Below are positions 49,697 to 58,864 of a stretch of 64,000 nt of DNA, one piece after another. The DNA lies in assembly GCA_949740535.1 (NCBI GenBank), contig CATJHO010000145.1:1-64000 (forward strand), in the 5' to 3' direction. How positions within the stretch are numbered: the stretch's first letter is position 1; each line of letters opens with the position of its first letter. The notes beneath the pieces are model-generated. The model saw only the letters and a program-made list of their open reading frames with translations, made no database searches and was not told the DNA's origin. This DNA is from an uncultured Lachnospiraceae bacterium (GTDB lineage Bacteria > Bacillota > Clostridia > Lachnospirales > Lachnospiraceae). Both the position numbers and the translations under genes were made by a program.

Positions 49697-50155
49697 ATGA
49701 AAAAAACGATAAAGCTTATCACAGCTCTGTGTATGATTCTGACACTGGCCGCATGCGGCAGGACGGAAAAGGTTACGTATCGCTCCGAGCATGAGGAGAG
49801 CAGCGGCCTGAAGCTGACAGACACCATGACATTGACTGCCAAAAAGGATATGGTTCAGGAGATTAAGGATGTGATCGAGATTGACATGTCCGGCCTTGAT
49901 AAGGAAGAGCAGAAAAAGATGGCAGCTGCGTATAATAAACTGGTGGATCAGTATATGGCTGTGGAAGGAGTGGAATGTACCAGCATGGCAGGTACAGGGA
50001 CATATACCATTTCCATTACCATTGATGCAGAGAGTGAAGCTTTGGAGGAGCTGGCATCCAGAGATATGATTGTGATTGAAGGCGAAGGAGGAGCTCTTTC
50101 TCTGGAGGCGGTAGGAGCATCTTTGGAGGAGAACGGGTATACCAGGGAGGAGTAA
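49697..50155 (+). CDS. YehR/DUF1307-family lipoprotein
   Basis: A 152-residue lipoprotein with signal peptide and lipobox LAAC (Cys20). The body matches the DUF1307 pattern seen in YehR-type lipoproteins: KVTYRSEHEESSGLKLTDTM, MAAAYNKLVDQY, a repeated strand-forming core, and EELASRDMIV. Function unknown; relatives may bind the cell envelope or a metal. AGAGAGGAAA precedes the ATG. A long hairpin separates it from the convergent gene. Confidence 0.8.
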   Translation: MKKTIKLITALCMILTLAACGRTEKVTYRSEHEESSGLKLTDTMTLTAKKDMVQEIKDVIEIDMSGLDKEEQKKMAAAYNKLVDQYMAVEGVECTSMAGTGTYTISITIDAESEALEELASRDMIVIEGEGGALSLEAVGASLEENGYTREE

Positions 50156-50187
50156 TTGCAGAAAATAAGCAAATCATCATAAAGGAC

Positions 50188-50252
50188 GGAACGGACACAG
50201 CATAAGCCCTCTGGTTTTCCTATATCCAGAGGGCTTATGCTGTGTCCGTTCC
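50188..50252. terminator. Perfect 27-bp inverted repeat between convergent genes
   Basis: Arms 50188-50214 and 50226-50252 are perfectly complementary, with an 11-nt loop TTTTCCTATAT. The hairpin probably ends transcription from both sides, yet no T-tract follows it in either direction, and the stem is far longer than the other terminators here. Confidence 0.65.
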
Positions 50253-50265
50253 TGTTTGCCGGCTG

Positions 50266-51081
50266 TTATAACATGAATTTTTCAATGATCTCAGCGATTC
50301 CAGAGTGATTGTTATCATGTCTGGTAATGTAGGCACCGTAGGGATACATTTCCGGACGGGAATTTTTCATGACACAGGGCAGTTTGACCGCCTGCAGCAT
50401 GGAGATGTCATTCTCGGCATCTCCGGCTGCCAGGGTGTTTTCATAAGGAATGTTCAGGTACTCGCTGATAAAACGGACGCCGCTTCCCTTATTGATGCCT
50501 TCCGGAAGGAATTCCAGATAGATATCACAGGAAAAGAACATGTCCAGATGGTTTTTCCTGGCCCAGGGCTCCATGTGCTTTCGAAAGTTCTCCAGATTTT
50601 CGCGGTTATGAAGATCGATAAAAAGCAGTTTGATGGGATCCTCATCCAGAGCCTTTGCTGCGTCCTCCACAACCTCATAGGGGAGAATGGTAGAAGCAGA
50701 ATAATACTTCATTTCCTCTGTGTCGTGTTCGCACAGAGCTCCGGCCTGATTATAGGTCTGAGGATGAAGGTGGAACTTATAGGCCTCGTCAAAGGCCTCC
50801 CGGATGCAGTCCCGGTGAACCCCCTGATAGAAAATGGTCTCCTTTTTATGGGCGTCATAGATAAGGGCGCCGTTGGAGGTGATGGCGTAACAGCCGGGAG
50901 AGGTCAGACCCAGCCGCTCGATCTGACGGGCAGTGCTCACCAGAGGACGGCCGGTGGTAACTACCACAGCATGACCCAGGCTGACAGCTTTGTGAACTGC
51001 TTCCAGGTTTTCTGGAGTAATTTCTTTGGAATCGTTCAATAGTGTTCCGTCCAGATCCACAAATAAAATCTTTTTTTCCAT
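50266..51081 (-). CDS. Cof-type HAD-family phosphatase
   Basis: A 271-residue cytoplasmic sugar-phosphate or nucleotide phosphatase of the Cof group. Motif I is FVDLDGTLLND (residues 7-17), motif II VTTGRP, and the closing block AAGDAENDISMLQAV holds motif IV; the C2 cap lies between. Substrate not predictable. AGGGAG before the ATG. Follows the DHH gene by 16 bp on the same strand. Confidence 0.93.
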   Translation of the reverse strand: MEKKILFVDLDGTLLNDSKEITPENLEAVHKAVSLGHAVVVTTGRPLVSTARQIERLGLTSPGCYAITSNGALIYDAHKKETIFYQGVHRDCIREAFDEAYKFHLHPQTYNQAGALCEHDTEEMKYYSASTILPYEVVEDAAKALDEDPIKLLFIDLHNRENLENFRKHMEPWARKNHLDMFFSCDIYLEFLPEGINKGSGVRFISEYLNIPYENTLAAGDAENDISMLQAVKLPCVMKNSRPEMYPYGAYITRHDNNHSGIAEIIEKFML

Positions 51082-51097
51082 AATAGTAACTCCCTTT

Positions 51098-52063
51098 CTA
51101 ATCCAGTATTTTTAAGAACCGTTCCCGCAGAATCTCATCCGGGTATTGGCCAAGCATAGCTGTCTGCTCCGGACTGATCAGGCCGCCGGCCATCTCAGAG
51201 TGTCCGCCGCCGCTGCCGATTCCCGCAAGGGCATCGTGGATCAGGCGGCCGGCATGGACGTCAGCTGTTTCCGAGCGGACAGAGAGTTTGATGCCGTCTG
51301 ACCGGCGGCAGAATACCACAGAAACCAGCACCTCTTCCAGAGACAGGAGAAAATCAGACAGAGCCGCGATGAGTCCGTCAGGACAGGAAAAAGGAATAGA
51401 AGCAAATCCTGTCTTGTCATAGAGGGTAATGCTGTTGATGGCAGCACTGTAAGCCCGCAGATCTGTAAGCTCAAGATTGTTGCGTTCCAGCTCAGAGAGC
51501 TTGCCGGAATCACATAGGGGGAAGAGATACGAAAACATCTCAATATCCAGCTGTGTGACTCCACGGGAAAACTGAAGCGTATCCATGCGGATGCCGTAGA
51601 GCAGAGCAGCAGCCGTATTTTCATCCGGCAGGATTCCAAGATTTTTATAGTATTGGGCGATCAAAGTGGCGCAGGCGCCGGTGATTCGGATATCGGAATA
51701 AAGATATTCCGTTTCGATAAAGGCAGGGTGATGGTCGATACATGCGATCTCATCCCCGATGAAATCTGTGATATTTCCACTGTTTTTCTGGCTGTCCACA
51801 CAGATAATGGGATCGGATGCCTGCATCCGGGAATAAAGATGCTCATAAGAAATCATTTGAATGCCAAAGGCATCCAGCATCTTGGAAGTGCTGAGCTTAT
51901 CGATACGCCCGGCGTAACAGAGCGTGCTCTCGATTCCCATATGCATAAAAAGACCCTGAAGTCCAAAAGCAGAGGCAATGGCGTCCGGATCCGGGAAATT
52001 GTGGGTCTGGATGTATACATGTTTTCCCTGGCAGAGCTGGACCAGCCGGTTAAAATCTTCCAT
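51098..52063 (-). CDS. DHH-family phosphoesterase (NrnA-like)
   Basis: A 321-residue two-domain enzyme. The DHH domain has HNFPDPDAIASAFGL near the start (a variant of the usual DxDA motif, with HN in place of H), ICVDSQ, and the defining DHHP near residue 125. The C-terminal DHHA1 domain has GSGGGHSEMAGG. NrnA-type enzymes degrade short oligoribonucleotides and remove the 3' phosphate of pAp. ATG 52063 was chosen, since AAGGAAG precedes it and upstream codons do not fit the family. Confidence 0.85.
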   Translation of the reverse strand: MEDFNRLVQLCQGKHVYIQTHNFPDPDAIASAFGLQGLFMHMGIESTLCYAGRIDKLSTSKMLDAFGIQMISYEHLYSRMQASDPIICVDSQKNSGNITDFIGDEIACIDHHPAFIETEYLYSDIRITGACATLIAQYYKNLGILPDENTAAALLYGIRMDTLQFSRGVTQLDIEMFSYLFPLCDSGKLSELERNNLELTDLRAYSAAINSITLYDKTGFASIPFSCPDGLIAALSDFLLSLEEVLVSVVFCRRSDGIKLSVRSETADVHAGRLIHDALAGIGSGGGHSEMAGGLISPEQTAMLGQYPDEILRERFLKILD

Positions 52064-52155
52064 AAATCCGTAACTTCCTTTCTGACGATACATGTGATTT
52101 TGGGTATCGGGATCGGCAGACGGCAGTTATAGCCGCCCGTCCCATTCTCGGAATG

Positions 52156-52164
52156 ATTATAACA
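52156..52164 (-). promoter_or_regulatory. Extended -10 promoter of the DHH-HAD operon
   Basis: Read on the minus strand: TGT followed by consensus TATAAT (52156-52161). No good -35 box stands at the normal distance. Confidence 0.45.
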
Positions 52165-52255
52165 GAAATTGCAAAAGAAGTATAGTATTACCGTTTCCAG
52201 GTTATCATAAGGGAGACCAAGCAAACCATAAGTAAATTTAGGAGGTACCAGAGCA

Positions 52256-53662
52256 ATGGGTATCAGGCTTTCCGAGCATTTGGACAAAAATGTAACGAAC
52301 TTGAATGAAATTTTGAATCTGGACAGTAATTTTGATATTATTCGCAAGGGGATTACCATAGCAGGGAGAGATGCCTGTATTTATTTTATTGACGGCTTTC
52401 TGGAGGAAGCTATTATGGAAAAGCTGCTGGAGTTTTTCTATAAACTGAAGCCGGAAGAACTGCCCATGACAGCCAGGCAGATGATCGATCACGTGGTGCC
52501 CTATGTGGAAGTTACGGCAATTGACGAGGAAGACCTGCTGATTCAAAGCCTGCTCTCCGGCATTACCTGTCTTCTCATTGACGGATATGATACCTGTATC
52601 GGTCTGGACTGCCGTTCTTATCCTATGCGCGGGGTGGATGAACCCTCCAAAGATAAAGCTCTTCGAGGCTCCAAGGATGGATTTGTGGAGACCGTGGTAT
52701 TCAATACGGCTCTGATCCGGCGGCGGATTCGAAGTCCCAAGCTGTCCATGGAGATTCTCACAGCAGGAAAAACCTCCCGGACGGATATTGTGCTCTGCTA
52801 TATGCAGGATCGAGTGGACCGGAAGCTTCTCAGGGAGATCCGGGGACGGATCAACGCCATTAAGGTGGATGCACTGACGATGAATCAGGAGAGCCTGGCG
52901 GAATGCATTTATGAACGGAAATGGTTTAATCCCTTTCCCAAGTTTAAGTTTACCGAGCGGCCGGACGCTGCTTCCGCCGCCATATTGGAGGGAAACATTG
53001 TTGTATTGGTGGACAATTCACCTCAGGCGATGGTTGTGCCTACGTCGATTTTTGATATTGTGGAGGAAGCGGATGACTATTATTTTCCGCCGGTGACCGG
53101 TTCCTATCTGCGGCTGACCCGGTTTCTGATTGCCCTTATAACCCTGCTTTTGACTCCCGTGTTTCTGCTTCTGTTTCAGAATCCTCAGTGGATTCCGCCC
53201 TGGCTTTCCTTTATTCAGATTAAGGAAGCCGTCAACGTGCCTATTGTCTGGCAGTTCCTGATGCTGGAGCTGGCGATTGACGGTCTGCGGCTGGCCGCCA
53301 TCAATACACCCAGTATGCTGAGCACACCTCTAAGTGTGGTGGCTGGTATTGTTCTGGGACAGTTTACAGTGGATTCCGGATGGTTTAATGCGGAGATTAT
53401 GATGTATATGGCCTTTGTAGCCATTGCCAACTATACGCAGTCCAGCTACGAATTAAGCTATGCCCTCAAATTCATGCGGCTGATTATGCTGGTGCTTACC
53501 TCGTTGTTTAATCTCTGGGGATTCTTAGCGGGTCTTCTGATTACCATTACAGCCATTGTGGGGAATAAAACCATTGCAGGAAAGAGCTATATTTATCCCT
53601 TGCTGCCTCTCAATTTGACACAGCTTAAGAAGCGGTTTCTGCGGCTGCGGCTGAAGGAGTAG
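52256..53662 (+). CDS. spoVAF: SpoVAF-like spore germination protein (GerA family)
   Basis: A 468-residue membrane protein. The cytoplasmic N-terminal half (about 1-280) is the GerA/SpoVAF-type domain, with KFTERPDAASAAILEGN and VVLVDNSPQAMVVPT, which matches the TERPD and VDxSP blocks of SpoVAF. The C-terminal half has five or more membrane segments. SpoVAF supports dipicolinate-related germination in B. subtilis and is expressed in the forespore. Here it stands without spoVAA-E or spoVAEA genes. GGAGGT precedes the ATG; no clear sigma-G promoter could be assigned by eye. Confidence 0.78.
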   Translation: MGIRLSEHLDKNVTNLNEILNLDSNFDIIRKGITIAGRDACIYFIDGFLEEAIMEKLLEFFYKLKPEELPMTARQMIDHVVPYVEVTAIDEEDLLIQSLLSGITCLLIDGYDTCIGLDCRSYPMRGVDEPSKDKALRGSKDGFVETVVFNTALIRRRIRSPKLSMEILTAGKTSRTDIVLCYMQDRVDRKLLREIRGRINAIKVDALTMNQESLAECIYERKWFNPFPKFKFTERPDAASAAILEGNIVVLVDNSPQAMVVPTSIFDIVEEADDYYFPPVTGSYLRLTRFLIALITLLLTPVFLLLFQNPQWIPPWLSFIQIKEAVNVPIVWQFLMLELAIDGLRLAAINTPSMLSTPLSVVAGIVLGQFTVDSGWFNAEIMMYMAFVAIANYTQSSYELSYALKFMRLIMLVLTSLFNLWGFLAGLLITITAIVGNKTIAGKSYIYPLLPLNLTQLKKRFLRLRLKE

Positions 53663-53705
53663 AAAACGGATTTAAGTTTCATCCCTTTCTTTTAAATCCA
53701 CGTTC

Positions 53706-53734
53706 TTCACAAGTTCATCCTTTTGTGCTATACT
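53706..53734 (+). promoter_or_regulatory. Promoter of the J-like/TPR-Hsp70 operon
   Basis: TTCACA (53706-53711), 17 bp, TATACT (53729-53734) preceded by TGC (extended -10). An imperfect hairpin, GGATTTAA/TTAAATCC (53668-53675 with 53692-53699), lies before it and may end the spoVAF-like transcript. Confidence 0.65.
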
Positions 53735-53774
53735 AAAAAATAGTGTGAAGAAATACGCGAAAGGGATGATATCA

Positions 53775-56700
53775 ATGGACGAAACCATTAGCTTTTCCAT
53801 TTTGGAAATTGAAAAAACAAAAGACAAGCAGGCCATCCAGGATGCCTACCGCCGCCTGTTGGTGAAGGTGAACCCGGAGGATGATCCGGAGGGATTTAAG
53901 CGTCTTAGAGAAGCCTATGAGGCGGCAGCTGCATATGCAGACCGTCCGGAGGAACTGAAAAAAGCTCCGGAGACGCCGATCGAGCATTGGATTGAACGAG
54001 TGAGCCAGGTTTACTTTTCTCTGTCCAGGCGTCTTAATCCGGACTGCTGGGAAGAGCTTTTAAGGGAAGACATCTGTCTTGATCTGGATACCAGCGTGGA
54101 GGCAAGAGATGCGCTGCTGAATTTTCTGGCCGAGAATTACCGGATTAAAACTGAGATTTGGAAAATGCTGGATCACACCTTTAACCTTCAGGAGGAGAAG
54201 GCGGAGCTTCTGGAGCGGTTTCATCCAAACTTTATTGATTTTGTTATGCATCAGTGTCAAAGCGATGATGACTTCCCCTATGAGAATTTTGAAGGGGAGG
54301 ATGATGCAGACTACGATACCTTCCTGTATCATTACTATGAGCTCTGCCGCAGAAATGACAGCGGGGATACAGAGGGAGCGGACGGAATTCTGGATACCCT
54401 GAAGCATCTGCCGGTATCCCATCCCTATTTGATGCTGGAAGAGGCCCGGCTTGAGCGGAACAAGCAGCATATAGGGGAAGCTTCCGGATGGATCCACGGT
54501 CTTCTGGAACTGGTGAAAGACGATATGCGCAGTCTTGCCTATGGCGGAGAGATCTACTGGGAGAACGGGGAGAAGGAAGAAGCAAGGGAATGCTTTGAAA
54601 AGATTCTGAAGGAGTGTCCCACCCACTATATGGCCAACAAGTACCTGGCAAAATATTACCAGGAGCAGGGAGCGCATGAGAAGGCCAAAGAGTACTGCGT
54701 GGAAGCTCTGCGGGTCAGCTCTCAGGAGGATGCGCTGCTGGAGACTATGCGGGATATTAACCAGAGTCTGATGAAGCTCTACGAAGAGCGGGTGGAAAAA
54801 GATGAGGCTTCTGAGGAAGACGTCATGGAGCTTGGCTGGTGTTATCTGCAGAATGATCTTCCCGGAAAGGGCATGGAGCTCTTAGAGGGAAGGACCATGG
54901 AGGAAAAGCGCAGAGCCGAGTATTACAGCCTTCTTGCCAAATGCTATCTGATGGAACAGCAGTACCAGAAGTCCGTGGATGCCGCCAGAGCCTGTATTCC
55001 CTGTATTGAGGCAGAAGCACAGGCCAGAGATGCGGAAGCTTCCGAGGAAGAGAAGGGAAAACAGCTGGAGCGGATTCCGGGACGGATTGCCGGGGCCTGT
55101 GAGATTATCGCCAAAGCGATGCATATGCTGGCCAAGGAAGAAAAGCAGACAGAGGAGCAGAATCTCTGCTATGAGCAGGCATTAGAAGCCGTTGACGAGG
55201 CTTTGAAGCAGGAGCCGGGAAACCGGAACTATCGGATAGAAAAAGCACAGATCTTCATGGATCGGGAGGAATATCAGAAAGCCATCGACGTATGCGATGA
55301 GATGATCGATACGGATCGGAATGATTTTTATGCGTATGTCCTCCGCCAGAAATGCTGCTATGAGATGCACAATGGACAGGGGGTTGTGGATAATTTCTAC
55401 AGCGCCAAGGATATTTACGCAGGTTATCCCCAGATTTATGAGCTGGCGGCGGATGTGTTTATCCGGTACAGCCAGTATGAGGACGCAAAAGGAATTCTCA
55501 AACAGGCAGAGGAAGGGGATGTGGGAAGCCCCAAACTGGATCTTCTGCATTTAACCATTGCAAGAGAGACAGCGGAAAAGGATGAGGAGTTCAAGGCAGC
55601 CTATGAGGAAGCCAAGAAGCTGGAGGAGAAGTTTAAGGAGCATCGGGATCAGGTGTCTGACGAGAACCAGGCGGAGCTTTATTACGAAATGGCCCGCTGC
55701 TGCAGAGGTCTGGACCGGCAGAGGGATGCGCTGAAGTACATAGAGAAGGCCTGCAGCCTTCACAGGGATAAGCTGTACCTGTGGATCCGTGCCAATACGC
55801 TGGCGGATTTGAAGGAATACGACAAATCTATGGCTGATTACCAGGAGTGTGAAAAGCAGTACGGGGAAAATGAGCTGGTTTATGAAAATATGGCCCGCTG
55901 TTTTCACAGTATGGGCAAACGCAGCCAGGCAGTGGATTATTACAAAAAGGTTTTGAAGGTCAATGAGGAGAATCCAAGAGCCAACAGCCGGATTGTGGAT
56001 ATTTATACGGATATTTTAAAGGATACAGGAGATCTCAAATACTACCAGGAGGCGGTTCCCTTTGCCACAAGACAGCTGGAGCTGGATCCGTGCGCCTATT
56101 ATTACATAGAACGGGGACTCTTGTATCTGGAAGCAGGCGAATGGGATCTGGCGGAGGCAGATTTCCTGAAAGCAGCGGAGTTAGAGCCCAACAACACGTA
56201 TGCCTACAACAATCAGGGCTGTATTTACAAGTATACGGAGCGGTATGAGAAGGCCGTTGAGCTCTTTAAAAAGTCCATTGAGGTTATGGAGGAAAAGGAA
56301 ACGATTATTGCTTACAGCAATCTGGGCGGAACCTATGAGCGGATGGGCGACTTTCAGAGAGCTTTGGAGTGGTACCAGAAGGGCAGCCAGGCGTTTCCCC
56401 AGAACCGCGGGATCCGCAAGGATATCATTCGGGTATACAAGAAAATGGGGCTTCTGGAACGGGCCATGGAAGAGATCAAAAACTTCTATGGGGAAGATAC
56501 CATTGCATGTTATCTGGAGACCGGTGAGGTCTATGTACAGATGAAGCGTTACAGCCGGGCATTGTCTTTGTATCAGACAGCGAGAAAGAAAGCGGAAAAC
56601 GACAAGGATGTGTCAGATGCCTGGAGCCACATAGCAGATGTATATCTCTATTATAAGAAGAACCCCAAAAAGGCCCTGGATATGTATCAGAAGGCCCTGG

Positions 56701-57152
56701 ATTTATCTAACAAGAATGCTTATGGATATGACCGCATCTGCCGCAGTATTATGGAATGTTATTATGAGCTTGGGACACCGGAAAAGGGTATGCCTTTTCA
56801 GAAGCTGGCATTAGAATCCATCGGCAGGCGCTTCGGCCATATTGACAAATACTTAAATGATTTTTATTATAGAAGAAGCCGCCTTTACAATATGGGAGCC
56901 ATGTACTACTATGCCGGCGACCTGGAGATGGCAAAGAAGTATTTTAACCAGATCGAACAGACTGCCAAATGCCGCCACTGCAACTATATGGAATGCGAGG
57001 ACTACTGGGAGGCGATGGGCTTCCTTCGGGAGGAGGAGGGCGATCTTGCAGAGGCTTTGAACTGTTATGAGAAGGCCTGCCGGGAATCTGTGGCCAATAA
57101 TTTAAGTATTGCAAAGGTAGAGCTGCTTACAAAGAAACTGAAAAAGCGTTAA
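53775..57152 (+). CDS. J-like domain plus tetratricopeptide-repeat protein
   Basis: A 1125-residue cytoplasmic protein. Residues about 7-52 look like a J domain: ILEIEKTKDKQAIQDAYRRL, then LREAYEAA in helix III position, but the key HPD loop reads NPE at 33-35 followed by DDPEGF. The rest (about 230 to the end) is a long chain of TPR-type helical pairs, with typical units such as AYNNQGCIYKYTERYEKAVE and AYSNLGGTYERMGDFQRALE. A cysteine motif CRHCNYMEC occurs near residue 1075. The Hsp70 gene follows after 19 bp, so this is probably its dedicated partner. ATG 53775 fits AAAGGG spacing best; upstream in-frame GTG and ATG are possible. Confidence 0.85.
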   Translation: MDETISFSILEIEKTKDKQAIQDAYRRLLVKVNPEDDPEGFKRLREAYEAAAAYADRPEELKKAPETPIEHWIERVSQVYFSLSRRLNPDCWEELLREDICLDLDTSVEARDALLNFLAENYRIKTEIWKMLDHTFNLQEEKAELLERFHPNFIDFVMHQCQSDDDFPYENFEGEDDADYDTFLYHYYELCRRNDSGDTEGADGILDTLKHLPVSHPYLMLEEARLERNKQHIGEASGWIHGLLELVKDDMRSLAYGGEIYWENGEKEEARECFEKILKECPTHYMANKYLAKYYQEQGAHEKAKEYCVEALRVSSQEDALLETMRDINQSLMKLYEERVEKDEASEEDVMELGWCYLQNDLPGKGMELLEGRTMEEKRRAEYYSLLAKCYLMEQQYQKSVDAARACIPCIEAEAQARDAEASEEEKGKQLERIPGRIAGACEIIAKAMHMLAKEEKQTEEQNLCYEQALEAVDEALKQEPGNRNYRIEKAQIFMDREEYQKAIDVCDEMIDTDRNDFYAYVLRQKCCYEMHNGQGVVDNFYSAKDIYAGYPQIYELAADVFIRYSQYEDAKGILKQAEEGDVGSPKLDLLHLTIARETAEKDEEFKAAYEEAKKLEEKFKEHRDQVSDENQAELYYEMARCCRGLDRQRDALKYIEKACSLHRDKLYLWIRANTLADLKEYDKSMADYQECEKQYGENELVYENMARCFHSMGKRSQAVDYYKKVLKVNEENPRANSRIVDIYTDILKDTGDLKYYQEAVPFATRQLELDPCAYYYIERGLLYLEAGEWDLAEADFLKAAELEPNNTYAYNNQGCIYKYTERYEKAVELFKKSIEVMEEKETIIAYSNLGGTYERMGDFQRALEWYQKGSQAFPQNRGIRKDIIRVYKKMGLLERAMEEIKNFYGEDTIACYLETGEVYVQMKRYSRALSLYQTARKKAENDKDVSDAWSHIADVYLYYKKNPKKALDMYQKALDLSNKNAYGYDRICRSIMECYYELGTPEKGMPFQKLALESIGRRFGHIDKYLNDFYYRRSRLYNMGAMYYYAGDLEMAKKYFNQIEQTAKCRHCNYMECEDYWEAMGFLREEEGDLAEALNCYEKACRESVANNLSIAKVELLTKKLKKR

Positions 57153-57171
57153 TAGACTAGAGGAATGTAAC

Positions 57172-58863
57172 ATGATTATAGGAATTGATTTAGGAACAAC
57201 AAACAGTCTGGCTGCTTACTTTTCGGAAGACGGACCAAGGATCATTCCCAATCGTCTGGGAAAGAATCTGACTCCTTCTATCGTAAGTGTAGATGAAAAT
57301 GATCAGATGTACGTGGGTGAGACAGCCAGAGAGCGGGGGCTTCTCTATCCGGGGACAGCAGCCCAGGTCTTTAAGCGGAGCATGGGAAGCACCAAAAAGT
57401 TTGATCTGGGACACAAGCAGTTTACGGCAGAGGAGCTGTCCTCCTTTGTGCTCCGTTCCCTGAAAGAAGATGCAGAAACCTTTCTGGGAGAAGAAGTGAC
57501 GGAGGCAGTGATCAGTGTTCCGGCATATTTTGACGATAAGAGAAGGAAGGCCACCAAGCGGGCCGGAGAACTGGCCGGATTGAAGGTGGAGCGTATCATC
57601 AGCGAGCCTACAGCCGCGGCTATTGCATACGGCCTCTATGAGAAGACCAAGAATACCAAGTTTCTGGTATTCGACTTAGGCGGCGGCACCTTCGATGTAT
57701 CCATTCTGGAGCTGTTTCAGAATATTCTGGAGGTCCGGGCCGTGGCCGGTGACAATTATCTGGGCGGCGAGGACTTTACTGGTGTGCTGGAGAAGCTGTT
57801 TGTTCAAAAAAAGAAACTGGATTTGGACTCTCTGGATGCCAAGTCAAGAGGAATGATCCATAAGGCGGCAGAGGAGTGCAAGCTTGGTTTTGCGGACAGT
57901 GTGAAATCCCGGTTTGCCTGTACCATAAACGGGCAGATGGAGGAGCTTGAGATTACCCAGAAAGAATATGAAGAGCAGTGCGAGCCGCTGCTGGATAAAA
58001 TCCGCAAGCCGGTTCAGAGAAGTCTGGCAGATGCCCATATTAAGCTGTCGGATATTGACGTGGTGGTTCTGGTAGGCGGCGCTACCAGACTTCAGGTAGT
58101 GAAGAACTTTATTATTAAGCTGTTTCGGAAGTTCCCGGACACCTCGGTCCACCCGGACGAGGCAGTAGCTCTGGGTGCAGCCATTCAGGCGGCTATGAAA
58201 GAGCGGAACCAGGCTGTGAAGGAAGTGATTCTCACAGATGTATGTTCCTTTACGCTGGGGACGGAAGTGACGGTAAACAGAGGAAATGGCCGCTATGAGT
58301 CGGGACACTACTGTCCAATCATTGAGCGGAACACGGTGATTCCCGCCAGCCGTACAGAGCGGTTCTATACGCTCCACGATGACCAGAGTAAGATCACCAT
58401 CAATATCCTACAGGGAGAGAGCCGTTTTGCTGCCAATAATCTCCTGCTGGGAGAACTGACTGTGAATGTGCCCAAGAACCGGGCAGGGGAAGAGTCCGTA
58501 GATGTGACCTATACCTATGACATCAATTCCATTCTGGAGGTGGAGGTGAAGGTGATCTCCACAGGAGAAGTGCGCAAGCAGATTATTAAGAGCCAGGAAA
58601 ATGAAATGACGGATGAGGAAATCCAGGAGCGTATGGAGGAACTTTCCTATCTGAAGATTCACCCCAGAGATCAGGAGGAGAACAAGCTGCTGCTTCTGCG
58701 CAGCGAGCGTCTCTATGAGGAGAGCATGGGAGATATGCGGCGGCTGATTGATATTGAGATCCGTAAATTCGAGGAGGTTTTAAATACACGGGATCGGGGC
58801 AAGATTGAAGAAGCCAGAGAAGAGCTGAAGCAGGCGCTGAAAGAGATAGAGGAGGAATTGTAA
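57172..58863 (+). CDS. HscC-like Hsp70-family chaperone
   Basis: A 563-residue Hsp70, shorter than DnaK (about 610-640). The nucleotide-binding domain has IGIDLGTTNSLAAYF (3-17), VISVPAYFDDKRRKATKRAGELAG, FDLGGGTFDVSILE and VVLVGGATRLQVVK. The substrate domain begins near residue 360 and the C-terminal lid is short, ending in a Glu/Lys-rich helix. Length and layout match HscC, which in E. coli works with its own J proteins and no GrpE. No dnaK-dnaJ-grpE-hrcA locus and no CIRCE element is nearby. Confidence 0.9.
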   Translation: MIIGIDLGTTNSLAAYFSEDGPRIIPNRLGKNLTPSIVSVDENDQMYVGETARERGLLYPGTAAQVFKRSMGSTKKFDLGHKQFTAEELSSFVLRSLKEDAETFLGEEVTEAVISVPAYFDDKRRKATKRAGELAGLKVERIISEPTAAAIAYGLYEKTKNTKFLVFDLGGGTFDVSILELFQNILEVRAVAGDNYLGGEDFTGVLEKLFVQKKKLDLDSLDAKSRGMIHKAAEECKLGFADSVKSRFACTINGQMEELEITQKEYEEQCEPLLDKIRKPVQRSLADAHIKLSDIDVVVLVGGATRLQVVKNFIIKLFRKFPDTSVHPDEAVALGAAIQAAMKERNQAVKEVILTDVCSFTLGTEVTVNRGNGRYESGHYCPIIERNTVIPASRTERFYTLHDDQSKITINILQGESRFAANNLLLGELTVNVPKNRAGEESVDVTYTYDINSILEVEVKVISTGEVRKQIIKSQENEMTDEEIQERMEELSYLKIHPRDQEENKLLLLRSERLYEESMGDMRRLIDIEIRKFEEVLNTRDRGKIEEAREELKQALKEIEEEL

Positions 58864-58864
58864 A

